Positions 1 through 7,061 of a DNA stretch of 12,499 nucleotides are shown one piece after another. Positions within the stretch are counted from its first letter, which is position 1, and each line of letters begins with the position of its first letter. This DNA is from Candidatus Tectimicrobiota bacterium (GTDB lineage Bacteria > UBA8248 > JACPRG01). The stretch is taken from contig JACPRG010000160.1 of the NCBI GenBank assembly GCA_016190025.1, forward strand, positions 1 through 12,499. Reading direction: 5' to 3'. The translations under genes were made by a program, and so were the position numbers. Below the pieces are notes generated by a model, which saw only the letters and a list, made by a program, of their open reading frames with translations, had not been told where the DNA came from and ran no database searches.

Positions 1-632
1 AGGGCCAGGTAATAGAGGGACGACCCCAGGGCCGTCCAGTTTCCCGTGAGAAGGCCGTCCAGCACGTACATCCCGGTGATCCGGGCGGGGGGCCCGACCG
101 CCGGGTCGATTCGCCCGAAAGGGGCCGGAAAAAGCCGCAACTTATAGTAAAAAACAAAGACGAAGATGAGCCCGAACCAGAAGTCGGGCAAAGACCCCGC
201 CAGCATCCCGTAATAGAAGCCCGATCGGCTGACGACTCTCCCCGGGACCCCCCGAGGCCGCGCGGCCGCGAGAATCCCCAGCGGGATGGAGACCACGATG
301 GTCACAAGAAGGCTCAGCGTGATGAGCTCAAAGGTGGCGGGGAACCGGAGCTTGATGTCCTCGGTCACCGGATTGCCCGTGAACCAGGACTTTCCCAGGT
401 CGAGACGAAAAAGCCCCCTCAGGTACATCCAATACTGGGCGGGCAGGGGCTTGTCCAGATTCAGCCGCTCGGTGATGGACTCGATGGTTTCCTTGCTGGC
501 CATGCTCCCGGCGATGAGGTGGACAGGGTCTCCCGGCAGGACGTGAATGACCAGAAAAACCACGGTGAAGATCCCGAAAAGCAGCGGAATCAGGACCAGG
601 AGCCGAAAAAGGATGTATCGTCCGATCTTCAC
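1..632 (-). CDS. DppB-type ABC transporter permease, N-terminal part (runs off left edge)
   Basis: Inner-membrane permease of a peptide/nickel/opine-type ABC importer; only the first 210 codons are present and no stop is reached. Residues 7-31 form a first membrane helix. A family-typical soluble stretch follows, with LNLDKPLPAQYWMYLRG near 57-73 and LDLGKSWFTGNPV at 77-89. RFPATFELITLSLLV (96-110) leads into a second helix ending in IPLGILAAARP (116-126), and a third lies near 147-163 (SLPDFWFGLIFVFVF). The pattern matches the N-terminal half of DppB/GsiC proteins, which are usually 300-340 residues long. The start is a GTG at 630-632, chosen because GAGGAG (639-644) sits 6 nt upstream. The gene follows the family-5 binding protein on the same strand and is presumably its partner, although the 312-bp gap is long for one operon. 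The substrate cannot be read from the sequence. Confidence 0.93.
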   Translation of the reverse strand, partial: MKIGRYILFRLLVLIPLLFGIFTVVFLVIHVLPGDPVHLIAGSMASKETIESITERLNLDKPLPAQYWMYLRGLFRLDLGKSWFTGNPVTEDIKLRFPATFELITLSLLVTIVVSIPLGILAAARPRGVPGRVVSRSGFYYGMLAGSLPDFWFGLIFVFVFYYKLRLFPAPFGRIDPAVGPPARITGMYVLDGLLTGNWTALGSSLYYLA

Positions 633-944
633 AGACGTCTCCTCTGGAGATCCGGGCGAACGCTACGAGTCAGACGATAGACAGGCGCGGGATACACGCT
701 TTCCTGCGGAGATGGGATCCACCGGATGCACGGCAGCCGTCCCGTCGCCCGCCTCTTCGGCTCCCCCCGGCCGCCGTCGAGGGCAGGACTCACCTCGATC
801 CCGCGAAAATCCAAGCCCGCGGCTCAAAGCGACGAGGCGCAGGCTCCGTGTTCTCCCATCGAACACACCCCAGGAGCGTTCGAACCGAATCCCCCCTTGG
901 AGGCTCCCCCTCATCCCGGGGACGCTTCGCCGACCTCCGTCCGC
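633..944. other. Intergenic gap between binding-protein and permease genes
   Basis: This 312-bp stretch contains no open frame with coding character, RNA gene or clear terminator that I can see. The ribosome-binding site of the permease lies at its left end (639-644). The only local structure I noticed is a 6-bp inverted repeat at 848-866. Small open frames here on both strands lack ribosome-binding sites and recognisable products. Confidence 0.6.
848..866. repeat. Short perfect inverted repeat (GTGTTC-7-GAACAC)
   Basis: GTGTTC at 848-853 and its reverse complement GAACAC at 861-866 flank a 7-nt spacer. It could be an operator half-site pair or a small RNA hairpin in the leader of the permease gene. 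Six base pairs with no following T tract is too little for a terminator, and a chance origin is quite possible. Confidence 0.25.
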
Positions 945-2591
945 CTACCCCTTGCGCAGGTCCCAGTAGCGGAGGACGTTCTCCGAGTGCCAGGCGTAGC
1001 CCTGCACGTTTTTGCGCATCGCCCAGGGATCGCCGGTGATGCAGATCGGGATGTAAGGCAGTTCCGTCATGAAGATCTCCTGCAGCCGGCGCAGGAGCCT
1101 GCGGCGGCCCGCGGGGTCCCGCTCCTTCATGGCGGCCTCATAGGTCCGGTCGTACTCCGCGTTCTTGAAGTTCACGAAGTTCACGACCGCGTAGCTCACC
1201 GAGAAGATCCGGGCGGCGTAACCGATATCCGGGAGCCAGGGGGTATCGAAGTTCTCCAGGGCGGCCACGTATTCCTTGTTGAACTTCTTCCCCTGCTGCA
1301 CGGTCGGAGTGACCTTCTCCAGGCTCACCCGGAACCCGATTTTCGCCAGGTTGGCCTGGATGAAGATGGCCGCGTTCTCCACCTCCGGCTGGCCGAGGGC
1401 GTACATGAGGCGGAGGACCTGCCCCTTGACCCCGGCGCTCTTCAGCAGGGCCCTGGCCTTGTCGAGGTTCGTGTCGTACTTCCAGAACTCTTCGGTGGCC
1501 TCCGGGTAGCTCGGGGGGACCATGGACTTCAGGATCCGGGCGTCCCCGTAGAAGGTGCGCTTGATAATGTCTTGATAAGGAATGGCCAAGGCGATGGCCT
1601 GGCGGACGCGGGCGTCGTTGAATGGAGGCAGGTCGGCCCGCAGCAGCATCCACATGTACTGGTTCCCGTTCAGGTTGTTCAGGACCTTGACGTTGGGGTC
1701 CCGCCGGAGGGAATCCAACTGCTTGAACGTCAGGCGGCGGGCCATGTCCACGTCCCCGGTTCGCAGCAGGGCCATGCGATTGGCGCTGGAAGGGACCTCC
1801 CGGAGGACGACCCGCTTGACCTTGGGAGGACCCAGATAATAGTCGTCCCGGGCGGCGAGGACCATCTCCCTTCCCGTGACCCAGGACTCGATCTTGTAGG
1901 GACCGAAGCCCGCCGAATGCTTGGTGAGCCAATCCCGGGCCCAGGGGTCCTTCGCGGTGGCGTGCTTCTTCACTTCGGTGGAGTCGTAGATCCCGGCGTA
2001 ATACTGGGTCCGGGTCTTCATGAAGATGGGATTCCAGTTTTGGATGCGAATCTCGACGGTGTAGCGGTCCAGGGCCTTCACCTCGTCGGGTTTCTCAATG
2101 CCCCCCACGTTGAAGCTGAAGGCGGCCAGCCCTTTCAGGGCCAGCGCCCGCTCCACGGAATAGACGTAATCGGCCGCGGTCAACTCGTGGCCGTACTGGC
2201 TCACGACGCCCCGGCGAAGACGGAAGACGTAACGCCGGCCGTCCCCGGAGACCTCCCAGGATTCCGCCAGGCGGGGAACCAAAGGGGCCTCGAAGTCGGG
2301 AACGCGAATGCCGTTTGCCCCGTCCTTGTAGCTGTAATAGAGGAGGGGGTCGTAGAGGTTGGCGGTCGCATCCGTCGAGGCGGGATGGAAGGTGGCTGTT
2401 CCGTCGAGGTCCAGGGTTTGGGGCGTGTCGATGTGGCCGACGACAATGGTATCAGCGGGGGTGGCCGCATCCGCCCAGCGCACGGGCAGCCCCAACCCCA
2501 GCGTGGCCCCTCCCAGGCCGGCCAGCCTGAGAAACGTCCGCCGATCCATGTCGCACCGCCCGCCCGCTCCGCGAGGATTCGATTTTCTCAT
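945..2591 (-). CDS. ABC transporter substrate-binding protein, family 5 (peptide/nickel/opine type), Tat-exported
   Basis: Periplasmic solute receptor of an ABC importer, 548 residues, a normal length for this family. The N-terminus carries a twin-arginine signal (DRRTFLRLAG, residues 16-25), a hydrophobic stretch and a likely cleavage site after ADA near 42. There is no lipobox cysteine, so it should be soluble in the periplasm. The family signature is clear at 109-149: AESWEVSGDG, then YVFRLRRGV, then ELTAADYVYSVERAL. Further typical blocks are NDARVRQAIALAI and the C-terminal LPYIPICITGDPW. The ATG at 2589-2591 is preferred because AGGAGG (2599-2604) lies 7 nt upstream. A second in-frame ATG at 2547-2549 starts just before the twin arginines but has a weaker site. 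The permease gene follows on the same strand. The ligand is unknown; this family binds peptides, opines, nickel complexes and glutathione among others. Confidence 0.93.
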   Translation of the reverse strand: MRKSNPRGAGGRCDMDRRTFLRLAGLGGATLGLGLPVRWADAATPADTIVVGHIDTPQTLDLDGTATFHPASTDATANLYDPLLYYSYKDGANGIRVPDFEAPLVPRLAESWEVSGDGRRYVFRLRRGVVSQYGHELTAADYVYSVERALALKGLAAFSFNVGGIEKPDEVKALDRYTVEIRIQNWNPIFMKTRTQYYAGIYDSTEVKKHATAKDPWARDWLTKHSAGFGPYKIESWVTGREMVLAARDDYYLGPPKVKRVVLREVPSSANRMALLRTGDVDMARRLTFKQLDSLRRDPNVKVLNNLNGNQYMWMLLRADLPPFNDARVRQAIALAIPYQDIIKRTFYGDARILKSMVPPSYPEATEEFWKYDTNLDKARALLKSAGVKGQVLRLMYALGQPEVENAAIFIQANLAKIGFRVSLEKVTPTVQQGKKFNKEYVAALENFDTPWLPDIGYAARIFSVSYAVVNFVNFKNAEYDRTYEAAMKERDPAGRRRLLRRLQEIFMTELPYIPICITGDPWAMRKNVQGYAWHSENVLRYWDLRKG

Positions 2592-2598
2592 GGCGCTC

Positions 2599-2604
2599 CC
2601 TCCT
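2599..2604 (-). promoter_or_regulatory. Ribosome-binding site of the family-5 binding protein
   Basis: AGGAGG on the minus strand, 7 nt before the ATG at 2589-2591. It decides for this start over the internal ATG at 2547-2549, which lies nearer the twin-arginine motif. Confidence 0.75.
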
Positions 2605-2672
2605 AGACAAAGGACGCTTTGCCGGATGCCCTCCGGACCTTGAAGCGAGGATTCACTCGGGATTCGGGAAAG

Positions 2673-2701
2673 ACCATTTCACACCTCCGCCCCTCTGTCA
2701 A
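2673..2701 (-). promoter_or_regulatory. Possible sigma70 promoter before the family-5 binding protein
   Basis: A perfect TTGACA lies on the minus strand at 2696-2701. A 17-nt spacer leads to AATGGT (2673-2678), which matches the -10 consensus at only three positions. It sits in the 173-bp gap between the hydrolase and the binding-protein gene, about 80 nt before the binding-protein start. The good -35 and position make a promoter possible; the poor -10 keeps confidence low. Confidence 0.3.
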
Positions 2702-2764
2702 CTTGTTTCCGGAGTCGGTTCTTCGTCATCCAGACTGTGACGCGACACCGCCCCCCCACGCCTC

Positions 2765-3376
2765 TCAGCCGAGCGCCGCCATCAGTTCTTTCGCCGTGGA
2801 GACCCACCCGAACTTCAGGCCGAAGTTCTTCAGCGTGGCCTCATGGAGGTCTTCACGGTTGGAGGATACGGCGTCCGAGATCAGGGTGGCCTTATATCCC
2901 CGGTGAAAGGCCTCCCGCGCCGTCTCCTCGACACAGATCTGCGTCACCGTGCCGGTGACAAAGAGAGACTCCACGTGCCGGGCCCTGAGGAGGTCTTCCA
3001 GGTTGGTGTTGTGGAACGACCCGTAGCCGAACTTATCCACGATGGGGTCGCCGGGCTCCGGGTAGAGCTCTTCGACGATGTCCGAACAGTCCAGCTCCTT
3101 TCGGACATCCTCGTAATAGCGGCGGTGCCCCTTCCAGCAGCAGCAGGTGGGCGGGGCGCACATGGGCGACCATTCCCAGACCAAGGTGCGCTCGGGACCG
3201 GTCACAAATTTTGTGTAGATGACGGGGATCCTCCTTTTCCGACAGAAGGCGATGAGCTCCCGGTGGACAGGGAGGGTCTCGCGGGCCTGGGGGATCTCCA
3301 GCGGAGCCCCGACCCGGACGAAATCATTCTGCATATCCACGACGACCAGCGCCGGCCGGACCAGACGGTCAACCAT
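2765..3376 (-). CDS. Isochorismatase-like cysteine hydrolase
   Basis: Cytosolic hydrolase of the isochorismatase/nicotinamidase superfamily, 203 residues, usual length. Members cleave C-N amide or carbamoyl bonds or the vinyl ether of isochorismate. The expected Asp-Lys-Cys triad is visible: Asp14 in VVVDMQNDF, Lys115 in IVDKFGYGSFHNTNLEDLL, and Cys148 in TGTVTQICVEETAREAF, followed by GYKATLISDAVSS. An unusual cysteine-rich stretch, CAPPTCCCWKGH (Cys73, 78, 79, 80 and His84), precedes the Lys block. The ATG at 3374-3376 was chosen because AAGGAGG lies exactly 7 nt upstream and the protein then starts close to the first beta strand; an ATG 51 nt further out lacks such a site. It heads the minus-strand block and diverges from the carboxylase-like cluster. 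Relatives near hydantoinase genes often act on N-carbamoyl or amide intermediates, so an amidohydrolase is more likely than a true isochorismatase. The substrate is not determined. Confidence 0.9.
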   Translation of the reverse strand: MVDRLVRPALVVVDMQNDFVRVGAPLEIPQARETLPVHRELIAFCRKRRIPVIYTKFVTGPERTLVWEWSPMCAPPTCCCWKGHRRYYEDVRKELDCSDIVEELYPEPGDPIVDKFGYGSFHNTNLEDLLRARHVESLFVTGTVTQICVEETAREAFHRGYKATLISDAVSSNREDLHEATLKNFGLKFGWVSTAKELMAALG

Positions 3377-3383
3377 CCCAGAT

Positions 3384-3390
3384 CCTCCTT
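3384..3390 (-). promoter_or_regulatory. Ribosome-binding site of the isochorismatase-like gene
   Basis: AAGGAGG on the minus strand with 7-nt spacing to the ATG at 3374-3376. It falls inside the reading frame that would begin at 3427, which argues that the extra 17 residues of the longer reading are not translated. Confidence 0.8.
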
Positions 3391-3680
3391 CTCTTCGGCC
3401 GCAGGGGCAAATCGGCTCAGGCCGCAAGTCCCGCGGCCTTGCCGCCGAGGATCATCTCCAGGGCGACGCCTGGCATCATCGGCAACCCCGCGCGACCGCC
3501 CTCTCGGAGGGCGTCTCGCGAAAAATCTTCAGGCTCTCGGCGGGTCTCGTCAAGGGCCGGTCCACACTCCGGCGACGGGGACACCTGCTGATCCGCGGAG
3601 GGTTGATCGGGCGAGAACCCCGAAAGAAGGCCCCGGACACCGGCGACGCACCGGGGAGCCGGCCTCCGCGAAATCCTGGA
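3391..3680. other. Divergent intergenic region, upstream part
   Basis: This is most of the gap between the minus-strand hydrolase and the plus-strand NMT1-like gene. I see no gene with a ribosome-binding site, no RNA gene and no clear operator. On the minus strand, the last 20 or so codons before a stop at 3417-3419 have G/C-rich third positions and could be the tail of a decayed gene. No promoter for the minus-strand hydrolase was recognised. Confidence 0.5.
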
Positions 3681-3710
3681 TTGACACCGCGGGGGATCGC
3701 ATCCTATGCT
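3681..3710 (+). promoter_or_regulatory. Predicted sigma70 promoter for the NMT1-like gene
   Basis: A perfect -35 TTGACA (3681-3686) is followed after 18 nt by TATGCT (3705-3710), which matches TATAAT at four of six positions. Transcription would start near 3717, giving a leader of about 100 nt before the ATG at 3818. This is the best promoter-like sequence I noticed in the window. It may drive the NMT1-like gene alone or the whole plus-strand cluster. Confidence 0.55.
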
Positions 3711-3803
3711 CAAAACCTGGAACCGAAGAAACCGAATCCGGAGGGTGGGGTGAGCGCCCTTTTCAAGCCCATCGAGGGACAAGAGGGAAAGGCTTGGTTC
3801 AAA

Positions 3804-3810
3804 TGGAGGG
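3804..3810 (+). promoter_or_regulatory. Ribosome-binding site of the NMT1-like gene
   Basis: TGGAGGG, 7 nt before the ATG at 3818-3820. It overlaps an earlier in-frame ATG (3803-3805) and so argues against that longer start. An in-frame GTG directly before the chosen ATG (3815-3817) would have only 4-nt spacing. Confidence 0.7.
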
Positions 3811-3817
3811 CAAGGTG

Positions 3818-4846
3818 ATGAGAAAAACACGTTTCGTCTTCGGGTTTCTGGTCCTCTGCACGCTCATCGGACTCGCCCCCTCGGGGTTGTCTTTGCCGGG
3901 GGAAGCGTCCGCCGCGGAGAAGATTGTTTTCGGCCTCGACTGGGTTCCCTACGGGAAGTACGTGGGGTACTACGTCGCCCGGGACAAGGGGTTTTACAAG
4001 GAAGCCGGGTTTGACGTGACCTTCGAGAGAGGCTATGGGGGCGCCAGCACCCAGGTGGGAAACGGCAACCAGCAATACGGCATCGAGAGCGTGGGCGGGG
4101 TCGTCATCGCCCGCAACAAGAACGTGCCGGTGAAGCTGATCTCGATGTGGCACGAGCGGCTGATGATGAGCGTCGTCGTCCTCAAGAACTCGGGCATCCA
4201 GACGCCCAAGGACCTGAAGGGGCGAAAGCTCGGCGTCACCATCGGCGACGCCATCCACCGAAACTGGCCCGTGTTCGCCGAGAGGGTCGGCCTCAAGGAC
4301 TGGAACTTCGTGCCCATGGACCCGGCGGCGAAAAACCCGGCCCTGCTGGCCAAGAAGGTGGACGGCATCCTGACGTACGCCACGGTGACGATCTCCCTGA
4401 GGGTCCAGGCCAAGAAGATGGGTGAAGAGGTTGTCGAGTTCCTCTTCAGCGACCATGGGGTCCGGCTGGCCAACGACGGGCTCATCGCCCACGACAAGAC
4501 CATCGCGGAGAAACCGGACCAGGGACGGCGCTTCGTGGCCGCGAGCCTCAAGGGCAACGCCTGGGCCATCGAGCATCCGGAGGAGGGCGTGAACGTCTTC
4601 CTGAAGTACATCCCGGACGCCAGCCGGGAGATGACCCGGTTCTCCTGGGACCTCAGCAGCCGGTTTCAGGTGTGGGGGTCCCTGAAGGAGCATGGCCTGG
4701 GGTACATGGACCGGGACATGATGGAGTCCACGCGGAAAACCATGGCGAGGGTCTACAAGATGCAGAACCCTCCGCCGCTCGATGACCTCTATACGACGAA
4801 ATTGCTGCCAAAGCAGCTTCCCAAGCCGAAGCTGCCGGCCATGTGA
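3818..4846 (+). CDS. NMT1/THI5-like ABC transporter substrate-binding protein
   Basis: Periplasmic binding protein of the NMT1/THI5/SsuA group, whose members deliver pyrimidines, flavins, sulfonates and similar small compounds to ABC importers. It has 342 residues, usual for the family. The N-terminus is a Sec signal peptide (MRKTRFVFGFLVLCTLIGLA) with a probable cut after an ASA motif near 30-36, and no lipobox. The mature protein opens with the typical KIVFGLDWVPYGKYVGYYVA. The blocks DKGFYKEAGFDVTFE, then TPKDLKGRKLGV and DGILTY follow in family order. The start is set by TGGAGGG 7 nt upstream. No permease or ATPase of this transporter type is in the window, so the protein is an orphan here. 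It leads the plus-strand block with its own promoter, 214 bp ahead of the carboxylase-like genes, which suggests it collects their substrate. The ligand is unknown. Confidence 0.9.
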   Translation: MRKTRFVFGFLVLCTLIGLAPSGLSLPGEASAAEKIVFGLDWVPYGKYVGYYVARDKGFYKEAGFDVTFERGYGGASTQVGNGNQQYGIESVGGVVIARNKNVPVKLISMWHERLMMSVVVLKNSGIQTPKDLKGRKLGVTIGDAIHRNWPVFAERVGLKDWNFVPMDPAAKNPALLAKKVDGILTYATVTISLRVQAKKMGEEVVEFLFSDHGVRLANDGLIAHDKTIAEKPDQGRRFVAASLKGNAWAIEHPEEGVNVFLKYIPDASREMTRFSWDLSSRFQVWGSLKEHGLGYMDRDMMESTRKTMARVYKMQNPPPLDDLYTTKLLPKQLPKPKLPAM

Positions 4847-5060
4847 GGCGGGAAAACCCCTTTCAAGAGTTCGCGGCTTCGCCACCCTCAGGGATGCGGC
4901 GCAACGGGGCGCGGAGGCCCGGGCGGCTCCGCCGAGGGGGCGAAGTGCAGCCCGGGGATCGCGGCTCCCGGCCCGCCGGACAAAGCCGTGAAGGCAGCGA
5001 CGCGCGACCCCGATTTGAGGCTACGGCACCCTGCCGCCGGCGACGAAGAGGGGTGAGCGG
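4847..5060. other. Gap before the carboxylase-like cluster
   Basis: These 214 bp hold no gene I can support. GCGGAG (4911-4916) and CTCCGC (4927-4932) form a 6-bp inverted repeat around a GC-rich loop containing the palindrome GCCCGGGC. No T run follows, so it is not a standard terminator. I found no convincing promoter, so read-through from the NMT1-like gene is possible. Confidence 0.45.
5048..5053 (+). promoter_or_regulatory. Ribosome-binding site for the GTG start of HyuA-like 1
   Basis: GAGGGG lies 7 nt before the GTG at 5061-5063. The encoded protein then begins only three residues before the conserved IDIDTGGTFTD, as HyuA proteins do. This settles a non-ATG start. Confidence 0.75.
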
Positions 5061-7061
5061 GTGTACACCATCGACATAGATACCGGGGGCACCTTCACCG
5101 ACGGCTACATCTTCGGCGACGGCCGGGGCATCGGCGTGAAGGTCGAGACGACCCCCCACGACCTGACCGTCTGCTTCTTCTCCTGCATCGAGGAGGGGGC
5201 CCGCCTCCTCGGGCTGGAGACGCCGCGGCTGCTCGGACAGACCCGTGTCATCCGCTTCTCCTCCACGATCGCCACCAACACGGCCGTCCAGTCCAGCGGA
5301 CCCAAGCTGGGCGTCATCGTGACCGGGGGGTTCGAACGGACGCTCTACGCCGCCGGCCCCGACAACCCGGTGACCGCCTTCGTGCCGCCGCACCTGGTGG
5401 TCGGCGTGTCCGAGGAAACCGGCCGCCGCGGAGAAGTGGTCCGCCCGCCGAACGTGGAGGAGGTGGACGCGCGGGTGCGCCACCTGCTGGAAAACGGCGC
5501 CCGGATGGTCGTGATCAGCCTGCGGAACGCCCATCTCAACCCGGCGAACGAGTTGCAGGTCAGAAGGATCATCGACGCCGCCTACCCGCGCCATTACCTC
5601 GGGGCGGTGCCCCTGCTGCTCTCCCACCAGGTGTCGCTGGTGCCCCACGATGAGCTGCGAACCAACACGGCGGTGGTGAACGCCTATTTCCACCGCAGCC
5701 TGGTCAACTCCCTCTACAAGGCCGAGGACCAGGTGCGGCGGAACGGCTACCGCCATCCCCTCTTGATCGTCACCGCCGACTCCGGGGTCGCCCGGGTCGC
5801 CAAGACCCGGGCCCTCAACACGTACCAGTCCGGCCCCGCGGCCGGCGTCCGGGGCGCCCACCTCCTGGCGAAGGCCCTCGGCCACGACCGGGTGTTGAGC
5901 ATCGACGTAGGGGGAACCACCTCCGATGTGTCCCTGATCGCGAAAGGAAATCCGGTCACCGCCCATTATCTGCCCATCAACGGCGTCCGGGTCGCCCAAC
6001 GCGTCCCCGACATCGTTTCCTTCGGCGTGGGCGGCGGGTCCATCCTCCGGTTCAGGCCCCCGGGCGAGATCGCCGTCGGCCCCGAGAGCCAGGGGGCCGT
6101 GCCCGGCCCCGCCGCTTTCGGGCTGGGCGGCTCCGAGGCCACCCCGACCGACGTCTGGCTGCTCCTCGGCTACCTGGCGCCCGACCGGTACCTGGGCGGC
6201 CGCAAGCGCCTTGACCCGGAGCGGGCCCTGGAGGCGGTGCGGCGGCGCCTGGCGGAGCCGATGGGCGTTGATCCCCTCCAGGCCGCCCTGGCGGCCAAGG
6301 ACGCCATCGAGACGGAGCTGGCCAGACTCATCCTGGAACGGGCGCCGGTGCCGCCCGGCGTCTCGCTGGCCCGCGCGACGCTCTACGCCTTCGGCGGAGG
6401 GGCCGGCCTGCTGGCCGCGGGCCTCGCGCGAAAGCTGGGCATGGGGCGGGTCTGCGTCCCGGCTTTCAGCGCCGTCTTCTCCGCCTTCGGCGCCAGCACC
6501 CTGGACGTGACCCACGTCTACGAGGAAATCCAGTCCCTGGCCAACGGCTCCATCGCCCCGGACGTCCTGCGCCGGGCCACGGCGGAACTGACGGCGCGCG
6601 CCGGGCGGGACATGCGCGGCGAGGGGTTCGCGGAGAATGAGATGAGGTGCACGCTGGAGGTCGAGTGCCTGACCGGTCTGGAGAGGATCGCGGGGGCGGC
6701 GGCCCCGGTGGCGGGCGGCCGGCCGCCGGAGGAGCTGGAGCGCTTTGTCGCGAAGCTGCCCGCCCGGGGCCAGTACGTGATCGTCCGCCTGACGGCGAGT
6801 TGTCCCGCGCCCCACTCCGACCTGGCGCCGGCCGGGGAGAGAGCGGCCGAGGCGTCGGACGCCCGACTTGGCACACGGCGGATCCGCCTGGCTGCGGGCG
6901 AGTTCGAGGCGCCGCTCTACCGGTTCGACGGGTTGCCCCTGGGCGCCGAGGTGCCGGGGCCCGCCCTCGTCGAGGGCGAGCACACCACGGTGCTCGTGCC
7001 GGAGGGGACCGCCGCCGGGATCGACCCAATCGGCAACTGCGTCGTGGAGGTGCGAGCGTGA
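5061..7061 (+). CDS. HyuA-like ATPase subunit 1 (acetophenone carboxylase alpha/alpha-prime type)
   Basis: ATP-binding subunit of the hydantoinase A/oxoprolinase family (ASKHA fold), 666 residues, probably cytosolic. It should phosphorylate or activate a substrate within a multi-subunit carboxylase/hydrolase. Visible motifs are phosphate-1 IDIDTGGTFTD (4-14), phosphate-2 SIDVGGTTSDVSLI (280-293), GVGGGSILR (322-330), GPESQGAVPGPA (340-351), and LGYLAPDRYLGG (369-380). The adenosine-type motif is FGGGAGLLAAG (444-454), not the usual GGAGPxHA form. The common CYG...TVTDA segment reads AFGLGGSEATPTDV (352-365). It starts with GTG. Its stop overlaps the start of the gamma gene by 4 nt (GTGA), suggesting coupled translation. 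Its size is close to the roughly 70-kDa ApcA of acetophenone carboxylase, as I recall it. A plain ATP-dependent hydantoinase subunit is the alternative, but the adjoining gamma gene and second HyuA argue against it. Substrate unknown. Confidence 0.92.
   Translation: MYTIDIDTGGTFTDGYIFGDGRGIGVKVETTPHDLTVCFFSCIEEGARLLGLETPRLLGQTRVIRFSSTIATNTAVQSSGPKLGVIVTGGFERTLYAAGPDNPVTAFVPPHLVVGVSEETGRRGEVVRPPNVEEVDARVRHLLENGARMVVISLRNAHLNPANELQVRRIIDAAYPRHYLGAVPLLLSHQVSLVPHDELRTNTAVVNAYFHRSLVNSLYKAEDQVRRNGYRHPLLIVTADSGVARVAKTRALNTYQSGPAAGVRGAHLLAKALGHDRVLSIDVGGTTSDVSLIAKGNPVTAHYLPINGVRVAQRVPDIVSFGVGGGSILRFRPPGEIAVGPESQGAVPGPAAFGLGGSEATPTDVWLLLGYLAPDRYLGGRKRLDPERALEAVRRRLAEPMGVDPLQAALAAKDAIETELARLILERAPVPPGVSLARATLYAFGGGAGLLAAGLARKLGMGRVCVPAFSAVFSAFGASTLDVTHVYEEIQSLANGSIAPDVLRRATAELTARAGRDMRGEGFAENEMRCTLEVECLTGLERIAGAAAPVAGGRPPEELERFVAKLPARGQYVIVRLTASCPAPHSDLAPAGERAAEASDARLGTRRIRLAAGEFEAPLYRFDGLPLGAEVPGPALVEGEHTTVLVPEGTAAGIDPIGNCVVEVRA
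7046..7050 (+). promoter_or_regulatory. Ribosome-binding site for the GTG start of the gamma subunit
   Basis: GGAGG inside the end of HyuA-like 1, 7 nt before the GTG at 7058-7060. It supports the GTGA overlap start rather than an ATG further upstream in the same frame. Confidence 0.75.

Noticed and set aside
726..2606. Long plus-strand frame opposite the family-5 binding protein
   Set aside because: The minus strand encodes a complete family-5 receptor with signal peptide and ribosome-binding site; the opposite frame has neither.
2622..2636. CCGGA/TCCGG inverted repeat in the leader of the family-5 binding protein
   Set aside because: A 5-bp stem in GC-rich DNA is expected by chance and no riboswitch-like architecture surrounds it.
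2843..3817. Upstream extension of the NMT1-like frame, which would give a 667-residue protein
   Set aside because: It would run antisense through the isochorismatase-like gene and place the signal peptide in mid-protein. The ATG at 3818 with its ribosome-binding site explains the gene.
4911..4932. Inverted repeat after the NMT1-like gene as a transcription terminator
   Set aside because: Only 6 bp of stem, a 10-nt GC-rich loop and no T run follow, so it does not meet the standard for an intrinsic terminator.
4863..6983. Very long open frame on the minus strand opposite HyuA-like 1
   Set aside because: Its translation is rich in Gly, Arg, His, Asp and Val without family motifs and it mirrors a convincing plus-strand gene. 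Such antisense openness is expected in high-GC genes.
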